64,000 nt of DNA from CAWGHZ01 sp963775315. GTDB taxonomy: Bacteria > Pseudomonadota > Alphaproteobacteria > MPNO01 > DASWLB01. The translations under genes and the position numbers were made by a program. The stretch lies in the NCBI GenBank assembly GCA_963775315.1, contig CAVZIN010000007.1:1736001-1800000 (forward strand). Reading direction: 5' to 3'. Below, piece after piece: positions 43,164 to 53,030 of the stretch. The notes beneath the pieces are model-generated. The model saw only the letters and a program-made list of their open reading frames with translations. It had not been told where the DNA came from and did no database searches. Numbering within the stretch: the first letter of the stretch is position 1; each line of letters opens with the position of its first letter.

Positions 43164-43549
43164 GTTGTAGCTGCGGCCCTGACGCGAGAGATGTCGAGCC
43201 GATATAAGGCGCTCGCGAACCTTGACTGTCACTCAGCTCCGCTCGCAGCAGGTACCGAGTATCGATCAAAGGATAGTTGGCCACAAAGTGTGGCATCATA
43301 CCGCATTCTTGCGTGCGAAGTGGCTGCCGTTAAAGGCACTTCTTAGATCGGACGCCCTACACTAGCGCTCGCGTCGGGCGATACGCTCGGTGTGCGCAAC
43401 TACATTGCCCTGCGCGACGATCCGCCGGCGCTGGCGCTTCGCGCCATCGCGATGGCTTGGCAATCTCGGCCGCGCCAGGACGCTGCTGCGGCGCGCGGTC
43501 GCCAACTCCTTGTCGACCGGCTGGGCCGCGCCGGGCGCCGGCTGCGGCG
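43164..43549. other. Interval with nothing recognised
   Basis: About 385 bp between the DctP remnant and the stop of the SsuA-like gene. Short frames exist on both strands, none with familiar sequence. Confidence 0.4.
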
Positions 43550-44536
43550 TCAGTCCTTCGGCAGGAAGGCCTCGGTGTAGAGTTTCGACATGTCGGTCGA
43601 GGCCGGGAGCTCGTGCAGTGCCACGAAGGAGCGCTTGAGGGTCGCAAGCGACGGCTTGTCGAAGCGGCAGTCCTTGGTGAACATGCCGATGGTGATGTCG
43701 TAGTCCTTCGACATGACGGTCTCGGGGAAGCCGGTAACCTGGCTTTCGATTTTCACCGTCTCCGCCTTGTGCGAGCGCATGAAGGCGATGGTCTCGATCC
43801 AGGCGGCGACGAACTTGCGCACCGCGTCAGGGTCGGTCTTGATCAGATGGTCCGACGCGAACAGCGTTCCAGCGACGGCCGGGCCCTCATAGTCCGACAC
43901 CGGGATCAGGAGACGCCCGGTCTTCTTCACCTGCATGGTCACGAACAGCGAGGTAGAACTCACGTCGGCGTCGACCAAGTGCTGGCGGAACGCGGCGACG
44001 ATGCCGGCCGCGCCATTGCCGATCGCGACCGTGGTGACGCCGTCCTTGCCCCAGCCCTTCTTGACCGCAAGCTCGTGCGCCAGCCAGTCGGTGAGCGAGC
44101 CCGCGTGCGAGATGCCGATCTTCTTGCCCTTGAGCTGGTCGACCGAGTGAATCAGCGAGCCGGCTGGCACGCCGATGCCAAGGAACGAGAACGGCCCGGC
44201 GTCCTCACACACCGCCTTCGCGGGAACGCCCTTGGCGACGAGCGCCATCTCCGTGCCCGCTCCGACGCCGATGTCGATCGAGCCCGCGGCGAGACCCTGG
44301 GCCATCTTGCTGCCGCCGGTGAAGTTAACGATTTTGAGGTCGAGCCCGTGCTTTTTGAAGATGCCTACCTGGTCGCCGACATTGACGGGCAGGATGGCGT
44401 CGGCGTTGGCGTCGGCCTTGCCCGCCGTGATGGTCGTGGCGGCGTGGGCAACGGGCGCCGGGAGCGCCGGGGCGAGCGCGAAGCCGAGCGCGGCAGCGGA
44501 CGCCAGGAATGCCAGACAACTCGCAGTTGCGGTCAT
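43550..44536 (-). CDS. ABC transporter substrate-binding protein (SsuA/NMT1-like), paralogue
   Basis: 328 aa periplasmic protein, with a leader ending near PVAHA. It shares with the 309-1289 protein the stretch VNVGDQVGIFKKHGL, the lobe-2 pattern AFRQHLVDADVS/TSLF and the tail LYTEAFLP, showing recent common origin. No ABC ATPase or permease is nearby. Orphan binding proteins of this kind are often multiplied in oxidising alphaproteobacteria to widen substrate range. Confidence 0.85.
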   Translation of the reverse strand: MTATASCLAFLASAAALGFALAPALPAPVAHAATTITAGKADANADAILPVNVGDQVGIFKKHGLDLKIVNFTGGSKMAQGLAAGSIDIGVGAGTEMALVAKGVPAKAVCEDAGPFSFLGIGVPAGSLIHSVDQLKGKKIGISHAGSLTDWLAHELAVKKGWGKDGVTTVAIGNGAAGIVAAFRQHLVDADVSSTSLFVTMQVKKTGRLLIPVSDYEGPAVAGTLFASDHLIKTDPDAVRKFVAAWIETIAFMRSHKAETVKIESQVTGFPETVMSKDYDITIGMFTKDCRFDKPSLATLKRSFVALHELPASTDMSKLYTEAFLPKD

Positions 44537-45181
44537 GAACTCCCCCTCTGTCGATCGAATGTCATCTGTTCTTTGCAGGCGAACGATTAGGGATGTAGGC
44601 CGCTTTCCGACACGTCGAGCGTAAAGCCTTCGCCCGCGATTGCAAAGCCGCGCTGTTTTGGAACGGCTCTATTCGCGGCACACGAGGCGCCTCTGGATCG
44701 GAAACAGAGCGACCATGGCGGCGAAAAACGGGCTGATTTCGTGTCCGACGTGCGCGCGTGACGTGGTTCGGCCTCTGGTCACGCGCGAGCGCCGCCGGCC
44801 ATCTCGGGAATGGCGTCTTGCCCGAGCGAAACTGGCGGAGGGAGAGGAACCGGGCACGAACATTCTCGACCCGCCTGCGTCGGCGCACGCGTAAGCGGGG
44901 CAATACGCTCAAACAGACCGGGCAGGTGGCGATGGGAGTCTGCCGCGGCGGCCCGATCGGGTCGTGACCGACGCTGAGGCTCGCTTTACAACAAGTGGCG
45001 CGCGCCGCGCTTCCGTCGGAAAGCGCGGAATGGACTCTGCTTCGGTAGCGCCCCTACAATGATCTCGGGACTACCTTGAGCACCAGCGCTCGCTCCTCCT
45101 TGAGTTGCGTTGCCTGCCGCCCGGAACGGCAGGCCAGCCGGGCCGGAGCCACGTTGTGAGCGGCCTGAACGGGAGATGTTG
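44537..45181. other. Intergenic interval with dispersed-repeat-like segment
   Basis: About 645 bp without a convincing gene. A stretch near 44838-44876 (GGAGGGAGAGGAACCGGGC and beyond) resembles, with a few changes and one gap, a stretch at 59099-59136; both lie beside transport/catabolic genes. Confidence 0.4.
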
Positions 45182-47233
45182 ATGGCGTACGTCGTAGCGG
45201 TGGATATCGGTGGCACGTTCACGGACCTCGTGGCCTTCGATCATGACAGCCAGAAGGTCGCCTATACCAAGAGCCCTACGACCTACGGCAACTTCGTCGA
45301 AGGCATCATCGACTGCTTCGGCAAGGCCAAGATTGCGCCCGCAGAGGCACACTTTCTGAACCATGGCACGACCCTGGTCATCAACGCATTAATCCAGCGG
45401 CGTGGCGCGAAAACGGCGCTGGTCACGTCGCACGGCTTCCGGGACGTTCTGGAGATCGCTCGGGCGAACCGGCCTGACCCGTTCGATTTGCACTATCGGC
45501 GCGACGAGCCCCTGATCCCTCGCGAACTGCGCTTCGAGGTGCCGGAGCGGATCGACGCGGCCGGCAAAGTGATCGTACCGCTCGACACCGCTGCCCTCGA
45601 GGCGCTCGCTGAGACGCTCAGGCAGTTCGGGGTCGACTCGGTCGCGGTCTTCTTTATGAACTCATACCTCGATCCAACGCACGAGGAGCGCGCGGCTGAC
45701 CTCCTGCGCCGCCTGATGCCAGACGCCTATGTCACGTCGTCCACCGAACTCACGCGTGAATGGTACGAGTACGAGCGCTGCTCGACCGTCGCCGCGAACG
45801 CCTTCGTCGGGCCGCAAGTGAACACCTACATCCGCCGCCTCGAATCGGACCTGACGGATCGCGGCTACGACGGGTCGCTGTTCATGATGGGCTCAAATGG
45901 CGGGCTGCTTTCGGTCGCGCGCACCTGCCGCCAGCCGATCGGGCTCGTGGAATCGGGGCCAGTAGGCGGCTGTATCGGAGCAGGCGCCTATGCCGAGGCG
46001 CTGGGACTCACCAACATCGTCGCGTTCGACATGGGCGGAACGACGGCGAAATGCGCCCTGGTCGAACGGGGGATATTCACCGTTGACAACGTCTACTACG
46101 CAAATGGGTACATCAAGGGCTTCCCGATCAAGTCGCCCGTCATAAATATCACCGAGGTCGGCTCGGGCGGCGGCTCGATCATCTGGCTCGACGAGCAGAA
46201 GCGCGTGCATGTCGGCCCGCAGAGCGCGGGGTCGACGCCGGGGCCGGTCTGCTACGGCCGCGGCGGGGAGGAGCCGACGGTGACCGACGCAAACCTGGTG
46301 CTCGGCCGGCTGAACCCCGACCGGTTCCTTGGCGGTGAGCTGTCGCTCGACGCCGAGGCCGCGAAGCGCGCCATTGCCGATCGCATCGCGACACCGCTCG
46401 GCTATATGGGCGAGCGCGGAACTGTCGACATGGCGGAGGGCAGCCTCGAGATCGCCACCGTCATCATGGCGGGCGCGATCCGGCGCGTCTCGGTCGAGCA
46501 CGGGCTCGACCCGCGCGACTTCGCGCTGTTCAGCTATGGCGGCGGCGGCCCTCTGCACGGCTCGGCACTCGCGCGGGAGCTGTCGATCCCGCTGGTCATC
46601 ATTCCGCCGGAGCCGGGCAACTTCTCGGCAATCGGCATGCTGCTCGCCGATGCGCGCATCGATTCGTCCGAGACTTTTACCGGGCTCCTCGGTGACGCAA
46701 GCGTAACAGCGATGAGTGGGCGCTTCGCCGAAATGGAGCATGTTGCAGCCGAGGCCCTGGCCGAGGAGTTCGGCGCGAGCGAGGTGTTCTTCGAGCGCCA
46801 CGCCGAAATGCGCTATCGGGGCCAGCGCCACAACATCAAGGTGCCGATCACAGGCCTCGACACGATGCCCGCCATCCGCGAGGCATTCGAGCGCGACTAC
46901 AAGCGTCGGTACGGGCATGCCGATTCCAAGGCACCGGGCGAATTGCAGGCGCTGCACCTCTCGGCTTTCGCGAAGCTGCGCCGGCCCGACATCGCCCGTC
47001 TGCCCCGCCGCGCCGCTCAGACTTCCGCAGAGGGGCGACGGAAGGTGATCTTCGGCGCCGCTGATGGCCCGGTCGAGACGCGGGTCTATGACCGTGGCGC
47101 GCTCCCCACCGGCTTCAAGGCCGACGGACCGGCGGTCATCGAGGAGTACGGCTCGACCACCCTGGTCTGGCCTGGCGACCGCTTCGAGGTCGGCGAACTC
47201 GGCGAAATCCGAATCCACTGCGCGGCGAAGTAG
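45182..47233 (+). CDS. Hydantoinase/oxoprolinase, subunit A (HyuA-like)
   Basis: 683 aa ATP-dependent amidohydrolase subunit. The N-terminal ASKHA-type fold opens DIGGTFTDLV (8-17), NHGTTLVINALIQRRGAKTALVTS near 60, and the second phosphate loop FDMGGTTAKCAL near 282 is intact. GGGPLHGSALARELSIPLVIIPPEPGNFSAIGMLLAD near 455 is family-typical. With HyuB it opens hydantoins, 5-oxoproline, carbamoyl or acetophenone-like carbonyl compounds. GGGAG precedes the start. Followed 10 bp later by hyuB. Confidence 0.9.
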   Translation: MAYVVAVDIGGTFTDLVAFDHDSQKVAYTKSPTTYGNFVEGIIDCFGKAKIAPAEAHFLNHGTTLVINALIQRRGAKTALVTSHGFRDVLEIARANRPDPFDLHYRRDEPLIPRELRFEVPERIDAAGKVIVPLDTAALEALAETLRQFGVDSVAVFFMNSYLDPTHEERAADLLRRLMPDAYVTSSTELTREWYEYERCSTVAANAFVGPQVNTYIRRLESDLTDRGYDGSLFMMGSNGGLLSVARTCRQPIGLVESGPVGGCIGAGAYAEALGLTNIVAFDMGGTTAKCALVERGIFTVDNVYYANGYIKGFPIKSPVINITEVGSGGGSIIWLDEQKRVHVGPQSAGSTPGPVCYGRGGEEPTVTDANLVLGRLNPDRFLGGELSLDAEAAKRAIADRIATPLGYMGERGTVDMAEGSLEIATVIMAGAIRRVSVEHGLDPRDFALFSYGGGGPLHGSALARELSIPLVIIPPEPGNFSAIGMLLADARIDSSETFTGLLGDASVTAMSGRFAEMEHVAAEALAEEFGASEVFFERHAEMRYRGQRHNIKVPITGLDTMPAIREAFERDYKRRYGHADSKAPGELQALHLSAFAKLRRPDIARLPRRAAQTSAEGRRKVIFGAADGPVETRVYDRGALPTGFKADGPAVIEEYGSTTLVWPGDRFEVGELGEIRIHCAAK

Positions 47234-47243
47234 GAGAGGACCG

Positions 47244-48971
47244 ATGGACACGGCGACAGAGGCGCGCGGCGCCGCGACGGCGAAACTCGATCCGATCACA
47301 CTGGAAGTCCTCCGCTTTGGCGTTGTGTCGATCACCGATCAGATCGACGCCAATATCACCCGCACGGCCTTCAGCCCGTACGTTTACGAGTACAAGGACT
47401 TTGCGGTTGGCTTGGTAGACGTCGACGGCCATTTGATCGCGCAGTCGACGGGCGGCATGCCGCCCTTCGTCGCCGACACGGTGGGCACAGCCGTGCGCGA
47501 CGGACTCAAGATCTACGGGCGGGAGCGGCTGTACGAGGGCGACGTGGTGGTGTGCAACCACGCCGCGGTGCAGGGCCAGCACCTCAACAACACGGTGATG
47601 TACACACCGATCTATGCCGGCCCGAACCATCGGACGCTGATTGGCTTCTTCGCGATCAACGTGCATTGGATCGACATCGGCGGCGTGACCAGCGGCCACA
47701 CGACCGACATCTTCATGGAGGGGCTGCAGCTCCGCTCGATCAAGCTCTGGTCGAAGGGCGAACCGATCGAGGAAGTCTACCGGATCATCGAAAACAATAC
47801 GCGTCTCCCTGTCGACCTGATGGGCGACATCTCCGCCCAGCTTGCCGGCTGCTTCTTGGGGCGTGACCTCACCATCGCACTCGCCGAGAAGTACGGGCTA
47901 GATACGTTCTTCGCCGCCGTCACAACGATACTCGACCAGGCGGAGGCCTCGGCACGCGCAGCGATTCGCGCCATACCCGATGGCGTGTACGAGGCCCAGA
48001 CCTTCCTGGACAACGACACGATCACCGACGCGCCGGTGCCGATCGGCGTCAAGGTCACTATCGCCGGCGACGAGATGATCGTCGACTTCACAGGCCTCGC
48101 CGAGCAGGCCGCGGGCAATATCAACTCCGGATATTTCGGCGGCGGCATGACGGCGGCGCGATGCGCCTTCAAGTACCTGATCATGCCGCAGGAGCCCGCG
48201 AACGAGGGCATGTATCGGCCGCTCAAGTTGATCCTGCCGGAAGGCAAGATATTGAGCGCGCGGCCCAACGCACCGATGGCGGGTTATCCGTTCCCGCTGC
48301 CGACTGTGATGGACGCGGTGATCCACTGCCTGGAAAAGGCAATACCGGACCGGGTGACAGGCGCGCATTTCGGCACCCATTCCGGCTTCATGGTGTTCGG
48401 CCAGCGGCCGGACGGCAGCGCCTTCCTCGGTCACGACAGCGGCCATGGCGGCTGGGGCGCAGGTGCTCATGGCGACGGCGCCGGTCCGTTCCGCACCATG
48501 GCGCATGGCGACACGCGGCTGATCCCGATGGAGCTGCAGGAATCGCTCCTGCCTTTCCGCATCGAGTCGCTCTCGCTACGTGAGGACTCGGGCGGCGCCG
48601 GCAAGTTCCGCGGCGGGATGGGCTTTCGCAAGAAGTATGTGATCCTCGCGCCCTGCTTCGTGCAGACCAATGTTGACCGCACCAAGTACCCCCCCTGGGG
48701 CGTGGTGGGCGGGAAGGACGCGAAGCCCGGCTGCGTCACCGTTTACAAGGCCAAGGGCGGGACAGAAATCATCTCAAAGGTCCGCCGGTATCCTGCCGAG
48801 CCCGGCGACGTGGTCGTCCTGGAGACCGGCGGCGGCGGCGGCTGGGGCGATCCCAAGGAACGCTCGCTCGAGCACATCGCGCGCGATATCCGGCGCGGCT
48901 ACATCACCAAGGTGGCCGCCGAGCGGGATTACGGCGTGCGCGTGACCGGTGACAAAGTTGAGCGCCCTTAA
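47244..48971 (+). CDS. Hydantoinase/oxoprolinase, subunit B (HyuB-like)
   Basis: 575 aa. Hallmarks are KLDPITLEVLRFGVVSITDQ, NHAAVQGQHLNNTVMYTPIY near 108, NVHWIDIGG near 140, SLREDSGGAGKFRGGMGF near 446 and a Gly-rich end GGGGGWGDPKERS. Pairs with the preceding subunit as an ATP-driven amide or carbonyl hydrolase/carboxylase. GGAGAGGACCG gives a good ribosome site. Its TAA overlaps, tail to tail, the stop of the minus-strand LLM gene by 4 bp. Confidence 0.9.
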   Translation: MDTATEARGAATAKLDPITLEVLRFGVVSITDQIDANITRTAFSPYVYEYKDFAVGLVDVDGHLIAQSTGGMPPFVADTVGTAVRDGLKIYGRERLYEGDVVVCNHAAVQGQHLNNTVMYTPIYAGPNHRTLIGFFAINVHWIDIGGVTSGHTTDIFMEGLQLRSIKLWSKGEPIEEVYRIIENNTRLPVDLMGDISAQLAGCFLGRDLTIALAEKYGLDTFFAAVTTILDQAEASARAAIRAIPDGVYEAQTFLDNDTITDAPVPIGVKVTIAGDEMIVDFTGLAEQAAGNINSGYFGGGMTAARCAFKYLIMPQEPANEGMYRPLKLILPEGKILSARPNAPMAGYPFPLPTVMDAVIHCLEKAIPDRVTGAHFGTHSGFMVFGQRPDGSAFLGHDSGHGGWGAGAHGDGAGPFRTMAHGDTRLIPMELQESLLPFRIESLSLREDSGGAGKFRGGMGFRKKYVILAPCFVQTNVDRTKYPPWGVVGGKDAKPGCVTVYKAKGGTEIISKVRRYPAEPGDVVVLETGGGGGWGDPKERSLEHIARDIRRGYITKVAAERDYGVRVTGDKVERP

Positions 48972-50290
48972 TCGCTCCTTCCCCAGGGGCTTTCCGGGAT
49001 CGGCAGGCCAAGCTGGTCGCGCAAGGTTGCGCCCTCATATTCCGTGCGAAACAGGCCGCGCGCCTGCAGCACCGGCACGACCATCGAAATGAAGTCGTCG
49101 AGCCCGCGCGGAAAGGTCAACGGCATGATGTTGAATCCGTCTGCCGCGCCCAGCTCGACCCAGCGCGCCATCGTGTCCGCGACATGCTGGGCGGTGCCGA
49201 CGACCGTGAGGTGCGCGCGCGCGCCGGCGACCCGCCGTGCGAGCTGGTGCATGGTCAGGTTCTCGCGCCGGGCCAGTTCGACCACCAGCCTTTGCCGCCC
49301 TTGCTGGGTGTTGGTCACCGGCAGGTCCGGGAGGGGGCCGTCGATCGGATAGCCGGAGAGGTCCGCGCCCATGATGTGCGACAGGACCGAAACACCGAGA
49401 ATCGGGTCGATCAGCGATTGCAGCCGCTCGTACTTCGCCTCCGCCTCGGCCTGCGTGGTGCCGACGACCGGCACCAGGCCGGGCATGACGAGCAGTGCGC
49501 CCGGCGGGCGGCCGCGTGAAGCGGCGCGAGCCAGGAGGTCCGCTCGGAAAGCGCACGCGGCCTCGATATCCTGCTGCACGGTGAACACGACCTCAGCCAC
49601 TCGCGCTGCGAGCTCGCGCCCGTCGTCGGACTGGCCGGCCTGAACAATGACCGGACGCCCCTGCGGCGAGCGTTCGACCGCCAGCGGACCTTTCACGGTG
49701 AAATGCCTGCCCGCGTGGTCGAGCGCGTGAATCCGGCCGCTGTCGACGAACACGCCCGTTGCCTTGTCCGCGACGACCGCGCCGCTCTCCCACCCGTCCC
49801 ACAGGCCAGTCACCACGTCGATGAATTCCTCCGCACGTACATATCGTGCGGCGTGCGGCGGCGCGGCGGCGCGGTTGAAGTTGAGCGCCTCGTCGATGGC
49901 GTATGTGGTGACAGCATTCCAACCCATCCGCCCACCGGACAATCGGTCGAGGCTCGCAAAGAAGCGCGCCACGTGGAACGGTTCGTTGTAGGTGGTGGAC
50001 ATGGTTGCGACGAGCCCGATCCGGCTGGTCACGGCACTGAGCGCGGAGACCAGCGTCAGCGGCTCGGTGTGGCGCGCGCCGGTCGACCGGCGCACGCGTT
50101 CGGCGCTGAACGGGCCGGATGGCGCAGCGATGTCCGCCTTGAATAAGAAGTCGAGCTTTGCCGCCTCTGCGCGGCGTGCCAAGTCGGCCCAGTAGGCAAG
50201 GTCGAGCGGCACCGACGCGTCGACGTCCGGGTCGCGCCACGCGGCGATATGGTGGCCCAGGCTGGTAAGGAACAAGCCAAGCTTCATCAC
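48968..50290 (-). CDS. LLM monooxygenase of the NtaA/SnaA/DszA group
   Basis: 440 aa. The luciferase-like barrel has the long form typical of NtaA/SnaA/DszA FMNH2-dependent enzymes: KLGLFLTSLGHHIAAWRDPD at the start, RIGLVATMSTTYNEPFHVAR near 107, GRMGWNAVTTY near 134 and QAGQSDDGRELAARVAEVVFT near 237. They oxidise amines, nitrilotriacetate, sulfur heterocycles or pristinamycin-like compounds. The start overlaps the FAD gene stop by 4 bp (operon), so an oxidative step followed by an FAD dehydrogenase step is likely. Confidence 0.88.
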   Translation of the reverse strand: MMKLGLFLTSLGHHIAAWRDPDVDASVPLDLAYWADLARRAEAAKLDFLFKADIAAPSGPFSAERVRRSTGARHTEPLTLVSALSAVTSRIGLVATMSTTYNEPFHVARFFASLDRLSGGRMGWNAVTTYAIDEALNFNRAAAPPHAARYVRAEEFIDVVTGLWDGWESGAVVADKATGVFVDSGRIHALDHAGRHFTVKGPLAVERSPQGRPVIVQAGQSDDGRELAARVAEVVFTVQQDIEAACAFRADLLARAASRGRPPGALLVMPGLVPVVGTTQAEAEAKYERLQSLIDPILGVSVLSHIMGADLSGYPIDGPLPDLPVTNTQQGRQRLVVELARRENLTMHQLARRVAGARAHLTVVGTAQHVADTMARWVELGAADGFNIMPLTFPRGLDDFISMVVPVLQARGLFRTEYEGATLRDQLGLPIPESPWGRSD

Positions 50291-51699
50291 GCGGCGTCGC
50301 CGGCGATCAGCCCGAGGCAGAAGGCCTTGGCGAGCCCACCGATATAGCCGGCGGCCGGTCCGCCCTCGACCCCGCCGGTGGTGGAGCCCGCGGCGTAAAG
50401 GCCCGGTATCGGCCGGTCATCCTTGTCGAGCGCCCGGGCGGACGTGTCGATCGCGATGCCTCCCATGGTGCAGGTGAGTCCGACCGCGACCGGTGCGGCG
50501 AAGAAGGGCGGCTGCTCGATCGGACGCGGCGCGACGCGATGCGGCGAGTCGCGGCGCGCCCCGAAACGTCGGCCCGGCGTGCGAGGCGGCTGGCTGCCCC
50601 AATCCCCCGTCGCGAGCGCGCGGTTGTAGGCGGCGACGGTCCGCGTCAGGGGGCCCGCTTGAAGTCCGGCCGCGCGCGCCAGCCCTGGGAGGTCGTCGGC
50701 GCGGAATAAGGCACCCGGCACGTCGTCGAGGATCGGGTTGGGCGGGTTGACCTCTTCCCGGCCCGCGGTATCCCAGACCGCAGCATCGAATATGACGATC
50801 GCCGACAGCGGATCGTCGAATGTAGCAATGATGTTGGAGAGCAGGATTCCACCCAACCCTTCGTCGGCGAAGCGCCCGGCCGATCGGTCAATCAGGACAC
50901 TTGCTCCGGACAGCGTGTCGAGTGTCGGGTACGGCCAGAAACGCGCGTCGGTGAGTGCGACGCGCGACAGAAGGTGGCCGTAGAACCGATCCAAATCGAC
51001 GAGTTTTGCCCCGACCGCCGCTGCCATGAGGATTGCGTCGCCCTGAGACGTACCGGACGAGCGCGCGACCAGCGCCTCGGGCTTCGGCGAAATGTGGCGA
51101 CCGACCATTTCCTGATTGTTCTGGAACCCGCCGTCCGCGAGCAGCACGGCGCCCGCCTCGAAGACCTCGGTCCGTCCGGCGACCATTGCTTCGACGCCGA
51201 TGCAGGCGCCGCCTTCCATGACCAGTCTCCGAGCGCGGGCACCAAGCACAATCCGGCCACCGCGGCCGCGCAGGTTGGAGCCAAGCCGCCGAACGAACAC
51301 GTCAGGCCCGCGCCCTTCCCAGGCGAGGCTGGGATCGGCGCCGCGGGCTGGCGCCATCAGCCAAGAGCGCTTGCCGGCCGCTTCACGTGAAACGAGCTCA
51401 GCCCCTTCTGCGCGGAGCCAAGCGAGGCCCGTCCCCGCCTTCGCCGCGAGCGCCGCTGCAAGCCGCGAATCGGCGTGGTCTTCCGTATCTGCCGCGATGG
51501 CCGCGATGAGCGCGGCTGAGCCTTCCTCTGGATTGGTATGGGCGAAGTTGAGCGCCCCACTCGCCACGCGCGAGTTGCAAAGATAGTCGTCGCCCTTTCC
51601 CTGCTCGAGCACGACGACGTTGCGCCCTCGCTGGGCGGCACGATTCGCAGCGACTAGACCGGCGAGGCCTCCGCCAACGACCACCAGGTCCGCTCGCAT
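50287..51699 (-). CDS. FAD-dependent oxidoreductase of the fumarate reductase flavoprotein family
   Basis: 470 aa soluble flavoprotein. VVVGGGLAGLVAANRAAQRG near 6-25 binds FAD; AVLLADGGFQNN near 184, LTCTMGGIAIDTSARAL near 415 and GLYAAGSTTGGVEGG at the end are typical of FAD_binding_2 enzymes such as TcuA or 3-ketosteroid dehydrogenase. No membrane or Fe-S partner is nearby. It is translated upstream of the LLM gene with a 4-bp overlap. Substrate unknown. Confidence 0.86.
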   Translation of the reverse strand: MRADLVVVGGGLAGLVAANRAAQRGRNVVVLEQGKGDDYLCNSRVASGALNFAHTNPEEGSAALIAAIAADTEDHADSRLAAALAAKAGTGLAWLRAEGAELVSREAAGKRSWLMAPARGADPSLAWEGRGPDVFVRRLGSNLRGRGGRIVLGARARRLVMEGGACIGVEAMVAGRTEVFEAGAVLLADGGFQNNQEMVGRHISPKPEALVARSSGTSQGDAILMAAAVGAKLVDLDRFYGHLLSRVALTDARFWPYPTLDTLSGASVLIDRSAGRFADEGLGGILLSNIIATFDDPLSAIVIFDAAVWDTAGREEVNPPNPILDDVPGALFRADDLPGLARAAGLQAGPLTRTVAAYNRALATGDWGSQPPRTPGRRFGARRDSPHRVAPRPIEQPPFFAAPVAVGLTCTMGGIAIDTSARALDKDDRPIPGLYAAGSTTGGVEGGPAAGYIGGLAKAFCLGLIAGDAA

Positions 51700-51920
51700 C
51701 CACGCCTCCCACTTCCTTCGCCTACCTCAGCAGCCACTCTCGGGCAAAGTGGCAGCCATGACAATGCGCCGCATTATGGCCGCATTGGGCCGGGTTCGTT
51801 GACACCCTCCGAGGGGCTGACTATCGTTTCGCGAAGCTCATCGCAGTGTCCATGCTTTATGCGGCATTGCGGCGCGAAAACACGAACGGCCGGCGCCAGC
51901 CGCCGCACAGGGAGGAACCG

Positions 51921-53006
51921 ATGAAGCCGCACTTTGCATTCGCCGCCATCGCGGCCGTCTTGGTCGCTGCGAGCCTCAGCGCTCCTCACGTGGCCCGCGC
52001 CGCCGAGATGAGCCCGGCGCTGAAGAAGTTGATCGCCGCGGCGAACAAGGAAGGGCGGCTCGACATCTCGTGGGGCACCACGACCGTCGGCGGCAACGCC
52101 GGCGCCGAGATGATGGAAAAGGCCATGCGCAAGGCTTGGGGGTCGACCGTCGACATCCGCTACACGCCCGGCCCGTCCATGCCGGCCGTCGGTCACCAGA
52201 TCGCGACCGAGTACGCGGCCGGCCAAAAGGCGTTCAGCGACATCTGGTTCGCGAACGGGGCTTACATCGTGCCGCTCCTGAAGCGGGACATCTTCATGAA
52301 GGTGAACTGGCAGGAACTGCTGCCAGGCCGCATCACCGACCGCGAAGTGGAGCAGGGTGGCCAATTCGTGCGCGTCTATTCGGGCATGTCGGGCGTCACG
52401 TACAACACGCGCCTCGCGCCGATGAAGCCGACCAAGCTTGAGGATTTCCTCAAGCCCGAGTGGAAGGGCAAGATCGCCTCCACCCCGTATGCCGCCGGCT
52501 TCGATACGATTTCCGCGACCGACATCTGGGGCCCACAAAAGACGCTCGACTACGTGCGCAAGTTGTCGCAGCAGATCTCGGGGCTGCTCCGTTGCAGCGA
52601 TCTGGAGCGCATCGCCTCCGGAGAGTTTCTGGCCCTCGACATGGACTGCAGTGGCCAGGACGCCTTCAATTGGAAGGAGAAGGGCGCCCCGATCGATCAG
52701 ATGATCCCGCTCGACGCCGCGCAGATCCGCTACTACTACATGTCGGTGCCAAAGAACGCCGCCCATCCCAACGCGGCGAAGCTTCTGGTGGCGTTCCAGG
52801 CAACGCCCGAAGGCCAGGAGATTCTCTGGAAGACGGACCACACGGATCTTCACCTCTACCCGGAGTCGCATATTGCCGCAAAGGTGCGGGAGATCGAGGC
52901 CCAGGGTGCGAAGCCGGTGGAAGTCTCGACCGATTGGATCGTCGCGCATCCGGAGACGCAAAAGGTCAAGGAAGAGGCGATCAAGATTCTCACCACCAAG
53001 AAGTAG
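51921..53006 (+). CDS. Iron-type ABC transporter substrate-binding protein
   Basis: 361 aa. A signal peptide (KPHFAFAAIAAVLVAASLSA...ARA) precedes a class-C binding fold: LKKLIAAANKEGRLDISWG, VRVYSGMSGVTYNTRLAP, DFLKPEWKGKIASTPYAAGF and AAHPNAAKLLVAF near 280. The closest groups carry Fe3+, thiamine, phosphonate or spermidine. GGGAGGAA precedes the ATG. The permease gene starts 24 bp after its stop. The likely ATPase gene, at 57758, is separated by an insertion sequence. Confidence 0.85.
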   Translation: MKPHFAFAAIAAVLVAASLSAPHVARAAEMSPALKKLIAAANKEGRLDISWGTTTVGGNAGAEMMEKAMRKAWGSTVDIRYTPGPSMPAVGHQIATEYAAGQKAFSDIWFANGAYIVPLLKRDIFMKVNWQELLPGRITDREVEQGGQFVRVYSGMSGVTYNTRLAPMKPTKLEDFLKPEWKGKIASTPYAAGFDTISATDIWGPQKTLDYVRKLSQQISGLLRCSDLERIASGEFLALDMDCSGQDAFNWKEKGAPIDQMIPLDAAQIRYYYMSVPKNAAHPNAAKLLVAFQATPEGQEILWKTDHTDLHLYPESHIAAKVREIEAQGAKPVEVSTDWIVAHPETQKVKEEAIKILTTKK

Positions 53007-53030
53007 TAGCCAGGGTCTTACCGCCCCGTC